In this document: one piece after another, positions 1 to 11,900 of the stretch
How the letters are laid out: each line of letters opens with the position of its first letter
Position numbering within the stretch: the first letter of the stretch is position 1
Assembly (NCBI GenBank): GCA_050084985.1
Contig: JBITNC010000002.1
Span: 23,188,001 to 23,252,000 of the forward strand
Length of the DNA: 64,000 bases
From: Nageia nagi
Lineage: Eukaryota > Pinophyta
Direction: 5' to 3'
Translations under genes and position numbers: made by a program
The notes under the pieces: generated by a model
Databases searched by the model: none
What the model was told of the DNA's origin: nothing
The model's input: the letters and a program-made list of their open reading frames with translations, nothing else

Positions 1-2737
1 TGCACCCAATAAGCTCATTTAAACATAACCAGATGAAATCCACTTTCACAGCAATGTTCAAAAAGAAAGTATAAAAGATTTTGTACAAAAGATATATATC
101 AATCTCTTATAGCAACAGAAGGAAACCCTACAGTCACCTCAAGCAAATTCTTATCCCATTATTCATTCATTGTACATGTATCTATCACAGGATATGTACA
201 GAACATTGGACGCTCTCAAGGTTTCAAAATTTTTTACTATGCCAGAGAATAAAAATATTTCAAAGAATAAAAATAAAGCCCACTTACTATTGATTTAATA
301 ACTCACATCAAATATCTCTCTAATTTTCATTTAGAAGAAGAATATACACCTTTAGTACACTCGTAACAAAGCCACATGCCCAACAAACTTAAAGAAAACA
401 TTAAGAAATTTGATATAAGTTTACACAACAATAAGCTTATCCATGCTTATCTTCTTAGACATAGTCATCCAAGATTCATCTCAACATAGTGCAGTGTTTA
501 GAAGAAAGAATTGCACTACAACAAACATGACATAGTGTAGAAAATGAAGGGCCTTACGGTCTCCTGAAATATTACCTCGATACATTTCAAAAGAAAGATA
601 AATATCCCGCAATAATACACAAAATATATATACAGCCATACTGTAAAAAAAAATGCAGTAGATATTCATAAAGAGCGCTTACAAAAAAATCCCAACAAAA
701 ACAAATTTAGCAGAGAAATACAATCTCATGAAAGCAATGATATTTGCAAGCATCTTCCCACCATTTACATGAGACTTTCTACAAAGGGTTCTTCCATAGC
801 AAGTGCTAAAGAGACTCTCTTCATTTAAAATGCATCTGTCAATAGACAGAAGTAGTGGGTTCCATTTAGATATCATTGAGATTAAAGTTCTGATAAATAA
901 ACATGTAAGGTTAGTTAGGAAAATTATAGTAAGCCCGAAATAACAAAGAGACACTATCTTATGGACTACAATGGGAACATGCATAGAGCGAACATGATTT
1001 GAAAGGTGTCTCTCCCACACTTTCCATAAGAAGAATACTCATCATTTACATAGGAGAGACTGTATATTTGTTTTAAAAAAAATAGGTGTCTATCTCAATA
1101 GAGTTGTCTAAGAGTGATATTCATATCATTCTGGTGAGAAAATGGAGAGACTGTATATTTGTTTTAAAAAAAAATAGGTGCATGAGATGGAAGTTGTCTA
1201 ATGGCCATCTATCTCTACCTCCCTTAATATTTGATTTCGACTCTAAAGAGTGAAGTGAATTTCCTTAAATTTAAAGTTTTCAAAATGAAATTTTAGCCCA
1301 TACTGATACATTTCGTGGAAGAAAGCCAAGTTTTTTTTTTCAAAACTTCTCATTTTCTATAGGCTGTAATCTTGACATTCCAAGAAAATACATTTCACTG
1401 TAGTTTTGCAAATCAACGATAGGTAGCCTACGCATACCTTGTCGGTGGTCCATATTTAATACTGATGTGATTGATGAGTGATTAATGATACTACTCAGAT
1501 GTTGTTGACAATGCACTTGTCACAGTCTTTGTGCCAGATTGTGCTTTTAATAAATGATATTCCCAGGAAAAATCGTATTAATGTGATAGAAGATTGATTT
1601 TTTGAAAGTACTTAGGACCCTCCAAATCATGTTAGTTTTTTAGTCTATCAATGGAAGTAATAAACTTTCATCTTAGAACGCATGTTGATGTCCTGATAAT
1701 CTCCTTGGGCGATCTCCATGATCTCAACTCAAAGTTTGTGTTGCCATTAGGGATGATGTGCTAGTAACGTTAATGTCCGTATCAATGACAGGTTGGTAGT
1801 CTTCTGCACTTGGATTCCATGCATTTAACAATGATTTCTATTATTAAATTGTTGATTTCCTCGCCCAATTTCCAAGTTCTCCTATTGTTAGCCAAGCTGA
1901 GAAAAACCTAACACAAACTATAAGTTATTAGTATTTGGAGCTAGAAACCTTTCCCAAGATTACCCAGTATTATGTTTGGATTAGGACCTTGTATTCATTG
2001 ACTTTCCATGATCAGTTTGTTGCATGTTGAAGGTGGTTTGCTTGATGGATGTTATTTTTTTGGGACATGGTAAAGGTTGAATACATAGTGTCTATCAGAT
2101 ATCCTCCTAATTTAGTTTATTATCTCAACTTTATTTAAAAATAAATAATTATAGTTTGAATATAAAATTAAATAGATTATTTTTATGAAAATCATTTATT
2201 GAAATTAGATATTACAAATTATTGTTCACCTATAATTTTTTTTGGATATCAAGTATTAATATAATTACTTTAATAATTTGTAGATTATGATTGGAAAGTG
2301 CAATTTTTCTTTTTCTTTTTTTGCTTTATCACATTTTGAATAGATTATATTGATAATGTAATAGTTTTAGTTATAATTTTCTAAGCCATGGGTATTATGT
2401 TAACTATTTAAATGTCATCGTGATAAAAATTTAATGCCATATTTGGCTTAAAGTTATTTTTATGATGATGAATTTAAAACCCAAGGATAAAATGTGTGTC
2501 ATTTAAAAGTATATAAACCAATCCTATAAGCTTACACTCCACATATTGGACTCAAGTGGATAGCAAGGTAAAATTATGGTTTATGTCATAACCTTTGAAA
2601 TACATTATGGAGTCCATATTATAGAGGTTAATAGGAAAAGGTTATTTTAAATAATGCTTGTGATGACATTCTACTCTCGAAAGAACTTGCTAGTGTAATA
2701 TCATCTCATGTGAAACTTTAAACTTCCATGTTAGGAA
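1..2737. other. Intergenic, no gene recognised
   Basis: AT-rich sequence with only short ORFs on both strands that have no recognisable domain. The one structure seen is a direct repeat of about 36 bp (a GAGAGACTGTATATTTG core followed by a T/A-rich run) near 1051 and again near 1143. The last part may belong to the LTR element that follows, but nothing shows it. Confidence 0.5.
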
Positions 2738-3180
2738 GGTATATCCATATTAATGGATTATTGCCACTTTGTTCACTTCCATAATGGGAAGCTATATCTA
2801 TATTAATGGATTATTGCCACTGTGCTAACTTCCATGATGGGAAGGAATATCCATGTTATGAAGGGATGCCACATTGTTTGTTACAATATTAAGGGAAGAA
2901 TATCCATGTTTATGGATGGATGCCACATTGTGTGTTTCCATGTTAAGGGAAGAACATCCATGTTTATGGATGTACGCCACATTATTTGCTTCCATGTTGA
3001 TGGAAGAATATCCATGTTTATAAATCGATGCCACCTTATTTGCTTCCATTTTGATGGAAGAATATCCATGTTTTATGAATTGATGCCACATTGTTTGCTT
3101 TCATAGTGATGGAAGAATATCCATGTTTATGGATGGATGCCACATTGTTTGTTTTCATATTGATGGAGGAATATGGATGG
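2738..3180. repeat. 54-bp tandem repeat array, about 8 copies
   Basis: Eight imperfect copies of a 54-bp unit with cores like GAATATCCATGTTTATGG and GATGCCACATTGTTTG. Unit starts at 2898, 2952, 3006, 3060, 3115 and 3169 give spacings of 54, 54, 54, 55 and 54. Two more divergent copies lie at about 2738 and 2791. Because 54 is divisible by three, the array is open in several frames on both strands, which explains the ORFs of 60-94 codons over it. It lies upstream of a polypurine tract and LTR, so it probably belongs to the 3' internal region of that retroelement. Confidence 0.85.
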
Positions 3181-3308
3181 AGTGGTTAAAAAGTTCGCCC
3201 TTCTCTATGGCTACAAATTGTTGGAGTGGTTAAAAAGGTTTGCCCTTCTTCAAAGTTGCAAATTGTTGGAGTGGTTAAATAGGTTTGCCCTTCTCCAAAA
3301 TTGTAATT
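3178..3308. repeat. 44-45-bp tandem repeat, 3 copies
   Basis: Three copies of a second unit (core AGTGGTTAAAAAGGTTTGCC) begin at 3181, 3225 and 3270, directly after the 54-bp array and unrelated to it. Same inferred context: untranslated 3' part of an LTR retroelement. Confidence 0.75.
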
Positions 3309-4356
3309 TTTTCTATTTTACTCCCATTAATGGAAATTGAATCCATGTTAAAGGATTAGTGCTACCTTCTTCCATCATATGCATCTTGATTAGGTGGCAT
3401 AGAAGTTGATATTTTATGGTATTTGTTTGTAAATCTTGATTAGGTGGCACAATCATGTTGTTATCTTATGTCTTATGCCTTATAAATATTGACTTGGTGG
3501 CATGGTAAATATGGCATTTTATTGCTTAATGATTTATTCATATTGACTTGGTGGCAAGGTTAAGTTGTGACATAGTTAAGTTGGTATGTTGGCCTATGCA
3601 TCTTAACTTAGTAGCATAGTCAAATTAAAATTTTTGTGGCTTATGACTTATGTCTTAGTTAAGATAATATGTGTATAATGTATCTTAACATATGATGATT
3701 TATGAATTTAATTTCACTTTGAAAATAATTTTAACTAACTATGTTTAGGCTACTCCTTAGTAGCAAGAGTATCAACTCCTTGAGAGCTACCTAGTTCCTA
3801 CTACATAGGTGAAGTTGTCATCAAGGGGGATAATGATTGGTGTGATGCCAATTTTTTTCATTTGTGACTTATGCTACTTTTGTTGAGCACTTATATATAT
3901 TATGCAATTTAAGCATTTTCTTATGGATATTTAATTATACATCAATATGCACTTGTAAACATTTTATCAGCTTATTGAGCACTTGTAATAGTTAATTATG
4001 TTTGCTCATATTGCATTTATGATTCATTAATGATATGTTGAATCTCTTTGATGCATCTTGTTGATTGATTTTTTATAAGTAATTTATAACTTACAAGTTA
4101 TGTGCATTGACGAGATGTTATCTTGTTGAAGACTCTTCATGGTATTAATGAAGATTGTTGATGTTCACCCATTTTTTGCCACTTTTGGATGGTTGTTATT
4201 GTATCAAACCATTAATTTAAATGATTTATTTGTAAGGTTATTTGATTATTGTGTAACCTCTTCATTCTCATCCCTATTTCTAGTTTTAAGGGGAGAATTA
4301 ATTTGAGGATTTATATTTTGTTCAACTAACATACCCAAGATTATATTAAGGGGGAG
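3309..4356 (+). mobile_element. 3' internal remnant of an LTR retroelement, with polypurine tract
   Basis: No ORF is recognisable. The block has loose repeats of an ATTAGGTGGCA / ACTTGGTGGCA motif at about 3390-3610. A purine run, AAGGGGGAG at 4348-4356, directly abuts the TGTTAG start of the LTR and is the expected plus-strand polypurine tract. A second purine run (CAAGGGGGATAATG, about 3824) could mark the edge of another nested or older LTR. Assignment rests on the tract-plus-LTR arrangement, not on coding sequence. Confidence 0.5.
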
Positions 4357-4754
4357 TGTTAGAAATTATAATATAACTTGGGAATGTTAAGTATCCAAGT
4401 TTAGGAGGATAATTAGTTTAGAAACTTATATTTTATGTAATTTAAATTATATCCATGTAAACCTCATTTAATGAGGTAATCCTAATAATCTCTCCTATAA
4501 AAGAGAATGATAGCAGTTGGAACTTATTATTATGAACAAAAGAGGATGGAGCATTGTAGAATGAAAGGATGTCTAACCTCATGTATAGTTTCTTAAAAGG
4601 AGATGAATAAAATAGATGTTTCCTCTTAGAGAAGGATGAGAGGTTTTACCACTATAATTCATGGAGTCTTCTTGTGCTTATTGTTATCTTTTATTATATT
4701 GCATGATTTACTATATGTTATAAGTTCCAATGATCAAATATTTGGATTCCAACA
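4357..4754 (+). mobile_element. Ty1/copia-type LTR (3' LTR or solo LTR), 398 bp
   Basis: Begins TGTTAGAAATT directly after a polypurine tract and ends GATTCCAACA, the usual TG...CA form of plant copia LTRs. A TATA box (CCTATAAAAG) lies at 4494-4503, about 138 bp inside, a typical U3 promoter position. No matching 5' LTR was found upstream within the window, so the rest of the element is lost or lies outside. Confidence 0.65.
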
Positions 4755-7700
4755 CTGACACTGGTGCTCTTGATGATGTAGGTCACAATGTTTATAGTTG
4801 ATTTTGTGTATAGATAACATATAGCTCTTGAGTGTAACAGATCCAATCTTGATAGGTGCTGCCTAGAGACACAGTCAAGGGTGTTGAGAAATATGCATAA
4901 TCCTATCAAGATGAAGTCTTGATTATCATCCCATGCATATGTTTATCTATTTTTAGGCATAAGAGATAACCCGAAAATACCATTGTAGCACAACATTGAT
5001 GCTCATGGTCCTTTGCATAAATAAAAAGGAACATGCATAAGATATAGCTTATGTCGGCCTATATTGATAATAACATGTAACATAATGCTACATATATCAT
5101 AATATCCTAAGGATCATATGAAAACTAGTTTGGTACCAAAAAGGGTGCCAAATTAGGTTTAAACATGATCCCTCAATTTCCCTTGGTTTGCTAAGATTTT
5201 CGCAAACTAGGATTTCTAATCCTTGCTTAGAGCCCTATCTTAATTTTTCATATAGTATCTCGTTAAGAGGAGTTACCATTGTTACTTCTTTAATAATCAT
5301 TGGCAAGATAAAAAATGGTCCAAACAGGTCCTCATTTTTTTCTTGTAAATTCTTATCTTCTTCACTCTTATATATCTTATATCCTACAACCTTCCTCATT
5401 GTTCATTATCGATTTCGATAATGGAAAATTGTCACTTGGTATCGCATCGATAATTTGTTCAGTGGACCTTGTTTAATTTTTTAATTATTCTATATTTTTT
5501 ATTTTCTACTAGTGGCTCTAAGGAGGTCCTAGGGGATCTTTTTCCTTATTTTTAAATATTGCCTTTTCTAGTTTTTGTTTCTCTCTTCTCTTGCACCCTT
5601 CATTCTACAAGAAATCAACATATTTTTTCTTAACCTCTTTTTATTTCTCCTTCCTTTTGTGTTCTACTTCCTTTTCTTCTTCTTTTCCATTTTAGTGTTC
5701 TAAATTCCTATCTCTCCCTTCGATTATCCCCTTTTTTAAAGCTTTCTTTTGGAACTATTACATCTTTTCATCCTAACTACTCTAATACCCTTTTGACCTT
5801 TTGTAAAGTTTTTTAAGTAGTACTTATTCTCTAGGTTCTCTCCTCGCCCTATGGCACTTCTCCCCTTATAAGTAGGAGAAAGTTTCAAGAGTAACACATT
5901 TTATCAATAAAATAGTAATTGCAAATATTCTAAGATATTTTTTCTATAAAAAGCTTCCTTATACCTATGAAGAATATTTCTTTCCTAGCATCCTAAGATG
6001 CCTATTGTTATAATGTAAATTCAATGGGATATGTATCTAGTGTATTTTGAACCCAATCATCAACTTTCTTGACCTAAGATTATGTGGATTTTTTTAAAAT
6101 GGTTTAAGAGTTCCTTATCCTACTTGATTTCAAGAATCATGATTTTAGTGGCAAATTCCAATTGTTTAATGGCCAATTATAGAATAATTCCAAAAATTTG
6201 ACCTAAAACTAATCATAATGTCTCTTGTGACCATCAATAATAGTCATTATATTATTCTTACTACATTATGTCTTATGCATCACCTACTTCTCAAATTGGT
6301 TAATCTAGTTGGAGAACCAAATTTGAATGGATCTCTTTGAAGGTTTGAAAGATATTTTCTTATAATTTTCTTCCAACATTCATGAAGACCTCGAGTGTCT
6401 ATCTGTAAGAGTCCTGGTAATGAAACTATTGACTAATTTGATGATATAAAAAAATGTGATCATTAGGATTATTTTTTAGAGATGAGAAATTGAGGTGCTT
6501 GAAATGATAAAATAAGAATGTAATAGTAGAAGCTTGAACACTTAGTGATTTAAAGTAATGGGGGCATGATTTGTATTAATATATCGAATTACAATGTTGC
6601 CAAAAATAATCTGACAATCCTTACAATATAATTCAACTAACTAATACAGGTTATGTTTTATCATTCTTAGTTAAATATTTGAATATTCACTCTCCTACAT
6701 TCATGCTCATACTCTCTTTTTCTTCTCTATTAGATTCTTGCTTTTTATATGCTCTACCTTCCAACAGGAAAATGTGTTGATTGGGTTTAGGATGATGACC
6801 TTTCCATTTAGGATGGGGACTCTTCATAACACTCCTTAATCTTATTTGGTTATACTAATTTTTATGTCATTATGGATTCTTGAGTCTTGAATTCGTACTT
6901 CAATCGCTACTTGCTAGATTCAATCACTAGATCGATGAATTGCTAATTGTTAACAAACTAGTTTGCTTATTTGCCAAATTTTTGGATTCCTTTTCATTAT
7001 TGATTGGAATTCTCATTTTCTAACAATTATTTTTTCAACTCTTTATCTTATTTATTTTCCTTTTTAAAATTTACATTTAGCAAAATCTAGTGAACTCATT
7101 ATGTTTTTCATTGAGCCGTTATAATTTTGAGATGCATGTTAATATTTTGGGTACGATTGTTGGTAGTTTTATAACATTTTGACTATATGAAATTTAAATC
7201 ATCTATAACACAAAATACTACAGGGCTTGTTTCAACTTAAAATTATAAACAAATCTCATATATCTTTAGACTTCTCTAATGATACCCTGCTATATATTGA
7301 ATGCAATATTGATATTGGTATATAATAATTAATATTTTCTTTACAATTGTTTGAAACAATTCTTTAATTTATCATTAGACTAAGTGAGTAGTTTTTGAAG
7401 TAATTTTTTTCCCCTAAATAACTCTTTGATCTATCATAAGGTATCCCTTAACTTCCTACTAATTTCATTAACAAATTTGGTGTTGGATCAATTGCAAATT
7501 TGTTATTGGTTGATTGTAAAGTTGTTATCTTATCAATTGCAAATTTATTTTTGCTCAATAAAAAATTTACTATCACGCAACATATGATTGCAAATTTCTA
7601 TATTCTTATCATTCAACTACAAATCTTGCTAATTTTTCATCATGTAGTTGAAATTCACCAAAGTTTTTAAATCGAATTTGACTTGATTTGCCAAATCTTC

Positions 7701-8780
7701 TAGATTGATTTCAAGTGTATTTGTCATCATTTTACATAGGGATTTGGGGAAGGAGGTCTTAAAATTTCCCTACCATAATTTCGTCCCTCTTCATTTTTCC
7801 ATAGGGAAATATCATGACTCACAAATATTACCAATTGCCAAAATTAGGATTTCCTCCAATGACCAAATCTTAAGCAAAAATTTAGATTTATAAACTCATA
7901 TGAAATTGTTTATTATTATTTACAAGATCTTATACCATATGAATTACAATTGAAGGCTAATTTCATTTTGTAGTAACCATGGTGGAAAGATTGACACTAG
8001 CATGTTAAAGCATATTTCTTGAGGTGCAAGGCTAAGATATGATATTAGTGGTTATCACCATATACTTGTTATAGTGGATAAGTTGAATGAAAAATGAGAT
8101 TTAATTTTCCTAATTACATATTGGAGAAAAATAATGCAAACTATTTTAAAATTATGTCTTGAGCTTATTTCTACAATAAATTCACATCTTGTAACATAAT
8201 TATTACCATTACAAAGTTACTTTTATAAATATTAGCGCAAATAAATGGAATATGAATATGTAGCACTTGAATGAGCTAAACAATAGGTAAATATTCATTT
8301 TGTATTATATTATGTGACATTGGACAAAAGTCATATATTGACAAAAGAAGAGATCATTTAATTACAACATTTATATGACTTTGTTATCTTTGACATCATT
8401 TTTCTACATACTTTGTAGTTGACATGCTTTTATTTATAAAGTATTGATTTCTATTTTTAAACATAGAGTTGATTAATTTCTTTGATAAAATTCATACTTT
8501 TTTTAGGATTAAAAAAATAAATTAATTGTGAATCATATTACATCTCTTACCTTTCTAGGATTGAAGGCTTTTAAGCCAAGTTTTAACATAGGATGTGGAA
8601 CTATTCTCCCTCCTATCTAATCTATTACAATTATCTATATTAAAAAAAAAGAGTAACCATGTAAAGTAAGGATATGTAAATCTATATACAACAAACAAAG
8701 TGGATATCTTTTGACTGAAGCTACACTTATTTGCCCTTCAACAATGTTGTGAGAGCCTCCAACTCTATTGAAATATAGCA
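4755..8780. other. Intergenic / LPXK upstream region, no gene recognised
   Basis: Four kilobases of AT-rich sequence without a recognisable ORF, RNA or transposon domain. The last few hundred bases must contain the LPXK promoter. A weak TATA-like CTATATAC at about 8673-8680, roughly 100 bp before the LPXK ATG, is a possible core element. No CpG-rich or other promoter signature stands out. Confidence 0.4.
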
Positions 8781-8959
8781 ATGGAATATCTGAAAAGAAC
8801 TCTGGTTCGCATTGCTTACACAGCAGAAGACCATATGACAGCATTACCCCCACTCCACCGCTGTATATGCCCTATTCTCGCTGCTGCTTCTCACGTCTAT
8901 GCCCTCGCTGTCGAGGTCCGTAAGCTACTATACAGATTGGGTATATTCCAATGTAGGAG
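8781..8959 (+). CDS. LPXK: LPXK exon 1
   Basis: Begins at the first ATG of the frame (MEYLKRTLVRIAYTAEDHM) and encodes the N-terminal segment with PLHR and a hydrophobic stretch, as in plant LpxK. It ends in codon 60 (AG|G) at the donor GTATAT. The raw ORF runs on to 8999, but that tail is intronic. Confidence 0.88.
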
Positions 8960-11900
8960 GTATATACATTCGAGTTATATACACATTTCAATATGTTAAT
9001 TCTTTAGATCCCTTGATTGTCTTGTAAGAAGCTTGATTTTCTTTTGAAATTTTAAACGGAAATGGAGAAGGCTGGAGGTGCCAGTGATAAGCGTCGGGAA
9101 TCTGACGTGGGGTGGGAATGGGAAGACTCCCATGACTGAATTTCTCGGTTTGCTCTTTGCACAAACCGGGATTTCTCCTCTTATTCTGACCAAGGTAAGT
9201 TTTACAAAATTAATTAAAGAAATCACCCCGATTAATTGGTTAAAGTTCTTAATGTAATTAGATTTCAATGTATATATTTTTAATTATACTGGGGAATCTG
9301 GAATTGGGTAATTCTTTATAAACATCAGGCACCATGTAAACTTTTTAAGTAGTCCGCAATGACGATACGTTCATTCAACATTTGAGGATTGATACTGGAA
9401 TCTCTATGGAGTAGCTTTCAGGCTCAAATTAATTTATTAAGTGAGATGAGATGAAATTAGTGTATGGATTTGTTGAAAGCAAAATTAAGCAAGAAAGGGT
9501 GGGAAAGGATGGGTAAATTTTGGAAAAGCCAATCAGTAAATTCAAATTGGAAAATGAAATTGTTGAAATTTGAAAATCGTTTAAAGAATTCAATTATATT
9601 GATGAAACTACGTAAATAAAGTATATTAAGAAATTTTCTTATATAGTTCATTGTTATTTAAGTACATACATAATGTTGATGAACAATTGGTTTGTAGAAT
9701 AGATGAAATATTTTTTGAATATGTATTATTTATATTATTGAATTCCTGAACAAGATTGATGGTATTTTAAAGTAAATATTCATTGTTGAAAGCTTTTTGT
9801 AATTTTAGTTGATGGAAGATAGGTCATTTGGTAAAGCATCATACTATGTGTTTGGTAAATTTTATATTCATATGGAAGGTCCAAGGTTTAAGTCTTAACC
9901 TGTTCCTGTTCATGTCGGTCCTTATTCAATCTATATGATATACACAGTAAAAATATTAATTAATTTGTTTAGATAATTAAATTTATATTATAATGATTTT
10001 TTTTTTTTATATCGCAAAAAACTCAGGTACTTCGGCCTAAATGTCACGATTGAATGTATCTATTCTGTCAAAGTTACCTCGGTATTGCACTTGGCTCCAA
10101 CCACAATTACATTTTTCTACAAGATTTTAACTTGTTCTACCATATAGAAATAGGAAGATTTGAACTAAGGCCTTCTATGGAGTGTGCCTATTACTTCCTC
10201 AACTCCCTATCGTGGGTGGACTTAGATTATAATGAACTTGTATTAAACTTTTTATGAAGATAATTTCGTTAGAATATAAAATTAAAGTTAACAATCGCAC
10301 TATATTATGCGAGAGTAGATATCTTAAACTATCTAGTATTATATTACATCAAATGTTGATGATTGAACAAAATTAGAGGGATTTCATTATATCATTTACA
10401 TTTTAACAGAGGGAATCCCGTAAAGTATATACATAATGTAAATTCACATATCCAGATGAATCACAGAAATTCCTTAATGGCTGTATGAACACAAGTCAAG
10501 TAGGACATTTTCTTGAATCTAGAAGATATCATCAGTTATATACTCTTTTTTTTCAGTTAAAATTAAATCACCGCAATACGAGTAGTTGTTGCTCTCTTTA
10601 TGTGTTTTGTCATGGTTCAACAGCAACCTTCTCATCATTGGCATAATCATTATCTCATCCATACTAGTTCAGGTATAAAAAAGGGCTGACACATTTAGTA
10701 TTTCGGATAAAATTCACAAACACATTATTTGCAGTTTTATGTAGTTGATAAAATATTGCAAATTCCAATTCTTTTGGCTTTACCATCTTGTTGCTTTGTC
10801 AAGGTCTCCTAGAATAATATATATTATATATCATATTTTAAGCATAATATTGTTAAAGTTTTTCCAAGCATGCATAAGAGCCAACATTTCCCCGTAATAG
10901 TTACAGAATAATGCCTCATTATGATTAATTTTTATGCAAAAGAGTTACAGAATAATGAGTCCTTACGATTGGTTTGGATGCTCTCGAATGCAACTATTTT
11001 CGATTTTTGCAGAAAGCTGTTATACTGATGCTTATGCTTCAGATTCTACAGCAGATGACTGAGAGATCTGGAAGGACAAGTGCAGATAGATGTCATTACT
11101 TTTTCATGACTTTGAATGTGACACAGTCCTCCTTCACCCATTGAATTGAAACCTCTTTGTTGGATAAATCATAAATGAATGGTGGCATGAAGCTGTAAAG
11201 AGTTTTAGTGAATTTCATATAGTAGCTTCATAGACTTTAAATATGGTAGTTAAGTTATATTCTTGGAGTGGAGCGGTCAGACGTATTTTGTGTTAAAATA
11301 TTCACTCCTTACTTGCAGACAATGCTTCCTAGGTATACTAGTTCATATTTTGCAAAATCAAGTTTTGAATCATTTAAAATGACAGAATTTGGTTCTAAAA
11401 CAACTCTCGAGTGATGCAAATCATAGTTGTCAAAGTATGCAGTTTTGCTAGTAATCAAAAGTATCTTGTAGATTTGATTAAAATGAGTACTTAAATTTGA
11501 CTTGCATGTCTTTGAGGTTGATCGAGCTTTTGCCAAATTCTTTTGGTGAGGCAAGAGTTTTACCAAGTTATTTGAAAACATCTGAGATTTAATAATTTTT
11601 TTTTTCCAAAACTTTTCTGAGTTTTTACAAGCTAAAGACTTGCTGTGTTTTTTCTGAGCTTGAGTTTAACTATGACGATGCAAATGCTCTTCAATAGGAC
11701 TTTTTTGCAAATTGGAACATTGTTAAAGAGAACAATAATGGATTTTCTCAAACAAGGTTGATGAAAAGTAGGTAGTGCATTAATAAGCTGCCAAAAAGGT
11801 ATTGCCTAGATGTCATATTAGCCATGTTGAGTTATCTTGAATTAGTCAATGTAACCCTTAGGAAAGCCTTTTCCTCAAAACTTGATGTCAAGAAACTCTT

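Noticed and set aside
2822-3106. Overlapping ORFs of 62-94 codons on both strands
   Set aside because: They are a by-product of the 54-bp tandem repeat, whose period is divisible by three.
2738-3180. CRISPR-like array (regular repeats)
   Set aside because: Units are contiguous with no unique spacers and lie in plant nuclear retroelement DNA. The same applies to 62727-63010.
8635-8853. 72-codon minus-strand ORF over LPXK exon 1
   Set aside because: Antisense shadow of exon 1; no homology recognised.
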